A DNA stretch of 12,135 bases from NCBI GenBank assembly GCA_903873735.1, contig CAIQPO010000003.1, positions 1-12,135 on the forward strand. Direction: 5' to 3'. The stretch is from Candidatus Collierbacteria bacterium (GTDB taxonomy: Bacteria > Patescibacteriota > Microgenomatia > UBA1400 > MFAQ01). Positions within the stretch are counted from its first letter, which is position 1. The number at the start of each line of letters is the position of its first letter. The translations under genes were made by a program, and so were the position numbers. Of the stretch, positions 11,970 to 12,135 are shown piece after piece. A model generated the notes under the pieces. That model was given only the letters and a program-made list of their open reading frames with translations. It made no database searches and was not told where the DNA came from.

Positions 11970-11999
11970 ATTATAACAAAAATAGCTAAATAAGTACAA
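11970..11999 (-). promoter_or_regulatory. Promoter of the 114-residue protein gene
   Basis: On the minus strand TTGTAC (11999-11994), 18 bp, TATAAT (11975-11970). The predicted start is near 11963. Confidence 0.65.
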
Positions 12000-12029
12000 T
12001 ATAGGTCTAAGATTAACTTTATAAAATTC

Positions 12030-12045
12030 TGGTAAAATTCACTCA
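12030..12045 (+). promoter_or_regulatory. Extended -10 promoter of gatC
   Basis: TGGTAAAAT (12030-12038) is an extended -10 that ends 7 nt before the gatC ATG, so the transcript would begin at or next to the start codon. No SD is present. A -35 is not clear. Confidence 0.5.
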
Positions 12046-12135
12046 ATGCACAAAGCTCAAAACATTACTCCAGATGAAGTTAAAAAAGTAGCTAAACTAG
12101 CAAACTTGGAACTTCAATCTCAAGAACTTGAGAAA
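12046..12135 (+). CDS. gatC: GatC, Asp/Glu-tRNA amidotransferase subunit C (N-terminal fragment)
   Basis: The first 30 codons run to the window edge. The sequence ITPDEVKKVAKLANLEL followed by a Glu-rich turn is the typical GatC N-terminus, where related proteins read like 'ITKEEVKHVAKLARLEL'. GatC stabilises GatA in the GatCAB complex, which converts misacylated Glu-tRNA(Gln) and/or Asp-tRNA(Asn) to the correct amide form; gatA and gatB would be expected downstream. There is no SD, and the -10 ends 7 nt before the ATG, so a leaderless mRNA is likely. It is divergent from the 114-residue protein gene. The call rests on a short but characteristic stretch. Confidence 0.88.
   Translation, partial: MHKAQNITPDEVKKVAKLANLELQSQELEK

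Overview
This window looks like a piece of a compact, AT-rich bacterial chromosome. The gene style fits the Candidate Phyla Radiation (Patescibacteria, perhaps Microgenomates-like): short intergenic gaps, many genes without a Shine-Dalgarno (SD) sequence, a lone RRM protein, a LysM membrane protein, a polX-lemA-htpX-clpB run and tRNAs lacking encoded CCA. That placement is an inference from gene style, not a phylogenetic result. TGA acts as a stop here: lemA, htpX and the pentapeptide gene all end on it.

Layout. 1-1481: the 3' end of queA (+) converges on tgt (-), with the two 3' ends overlapping by 8 bp; both serve queuosine modification of tRNA. 1520-1795: tRNA-Thr(CGU), a hairpin terminator, a structured 100-bp spacer, then a second exact copy of the 42-bp terminator element. 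1796-2422: a membrane-anchored double-LysM protein (-), divergent from a small CxxC zinc-ribbon-like gene (+). 2857-3495: a site-2-protease-like gene (-) whose natural, SD-preceded N-terminus is interrupted by an in-frame TGA where a Trp is expected. 3609-3682: tRNA-Asp(GUC) (-), divergent from an RRM RNA-binding protein gene with a structured leader.

4118-10094: a same-strand block of polX (DNA repair polymerase with PHP exonuclease), lemA, htpX (membrane metalloprotease), a pentapeptide-repeat protein, and clpB lacking its N-terminal domain. The lemA-htpX-pentapeptide part is tightly packed or overlapping and looks co-transcribed. With clpB it suggests a membrane and protein quality-control neighbourhood. 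10170-11531: a short ABC-F ATPase. 11563-11907: an unrecognised 114-residue protein (-) with a leader that may encode a small peptide. 12046 to the end: the start of gatC.

The most interesting signals are regulatory or structural: the TGA-for-Trp event in the protease; a perfect 8-4-8 inverted repeat abutting the clpB start; -10-like hexamers placed 6-7 nt before several start codons, suggesting leaderless mRNAs; mutually exclusive SD pairing in the RRM leader; the duplicated terminator around a structured spacer; and an ABC-F protein whose first ATPase domain has almost no helical subdomain. All promoter, terminator and folding calls were made by eye.
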